The notes under the pieces: generated by a model
The model's input: only the letters and a program-made list of their open reading frames with translations
Database searches by the model: none
Told to the model about the DNA's origin: nothing
Source: an uncultured Clostridia bacterium
GTDB taxonomy: Bacteria; Bacillota; Clostridia; Christensenellales; CAG-917
Direction of reading: 5' to 3'
Length of the DNA: 6,819 nucleotides
NCBI GenBank assembly: GCA_937881285.1
Contig: CALGEU010000034.1
Span: 1 to 6,819 of the forward strand
Part shown: positions 6,676 to 6,819 of the stretch, one piece after another
Position numbering within the stretch: the stretch's first letter is position 1
How the letters are laid out: each line of letters opens with the position of its first letter
Translations under genes and position numbers: made by a program

Positions 6676-6684
6676 GAGTGTCAA
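6656..6684 (-). promoter_or_regulatory. Consensus sigma-A promoter for the adhE operon
   Basis: On the minus strand, TTGACA (6679-6684) is followed after exactly 17 bases by TATAAT (6656-6661), matching the housekeeping sigma consensus at every position. Transcription should begin near 6648-6650, giving a leader of about 76 bases before the adhE ATG. No TG extension precedes the -10 box. A promoter this strong would need repression to be conditional, which fits the repeated half-sites around it. Confidence 0.9.
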
Positions 6685-6819
6685 GCGATTATAAGCGGTA
6701 TATCAATATTTTTTTATCAATAATACCGACAATAACGCAAGAGTGTATGCTTTTCTTCCGATTGCCGAATTCTTCCGTTGTGTAATCTAAATAGATTACC
6801 CCGTCTTCCCGACTTTTTG
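6685..6819. other. AT-rich upstream region with short repeats, no gene seen
   Basis: No convincing reading frame on either strand. It holds a direct repeat TATCAATA at 6701-6708 and 6715-6722, which with the intervening T run places an AT-rich block roughly 50-75 bases upstream of the predicted start, possibly helping promoter activity or binding an activator. A separate inverted repeat lies at 6782-6799. The end of any gene upstream lies outside the window. Confidence 0.5.
6782..6799. repeat. Perfect 8-2-8 inverted repeat
   Basis: GTAATCTAAATAGATTAC is a perfect palindrome with a 2-base centre. Neither side is directly followed by a T run, so it does not look like an intrinsic terminator; a protein-binding site is more likely. 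It lies about 130-150 bases upstream of the predicted adhE start, and its half-site differs from the TTATCG array, so a different regulator or the neighbouring upstream gene may be its target. Confidence 0.55.

Noticed and set aside
6688..6693. A second minus-strand TATAAT just upstream of the -35 box.
   Set aside because: The positions 16-18 bases further upstream are A-rich and lack anything like TTGACA, so it is at best part of an AT-rich upstream element.

Overview
The window is a compact operon from an anaerobic, fermentative bacterium, most likely a member of the Clostridia (Firmicutes). This is inferred from the clostridial-type bifunctional AdhE, the [FeFe]-hydrogenase of the sensory kind, the hydrogenase-associated SpoIIE-type phosphatase, strong AGGAG ribosome binding sites and a consensus sigma-A promoter. 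Species cannot be named from the sequence. Every gene is on the minus strand, so the window reads right to left.

Layout in transcription order: a 247-base AT-rich upstream region (6573-6819) holds a perfect TTGACA-N17-TATAAT promoter and a dense array of TTATCG half-sites around the transcription start. Next come adhE (871 aa), a small APH/choline-kinase-like phosphotransferase (249 aa), two tandem NuoE/thioredoxin-like [2Fe-2S] proteins (79 and 87 aa), a PAS-containing [FeFe]-hydrogenase (557 aa) of the putative H2-sensing class, and a PP2C/SpoIIE-type phosphatase that runs off the left edge (327 codons visible). Gaps are 24, 24, 4 and 1 bases, and the last two genes overlap by 8. No terminator or second strong promoter was seen, so the six genes are probably one transcript that continues beyond the window.

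Suggested working model (inference): the hydrogenase-like protein senses H2 or redox state at its H-cluster, with electrons passing through its own Fe-S domains and perhaps the two small ferredoxins. The signal passes through its PAS domain and C-terminal helix to the translationally coupled phosphatase. The phosphotransferase-fold protein might supply an opposing phosphorylation or act on a small molecule. What stands out is that this putative H2-signalling module sits behind adhE, the main NADH-consuming route to ethanol. H2 evolution and ethanol formation are the two competing electron sinks of such organisms, so the operon may couple sensing of one to expression of the other.

No RNA genes, CRISPR arrays, insertion sequences or clear rho-independent terminators were found. 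The only non-coding stretch above 25 bases is the 247-base upstream region.
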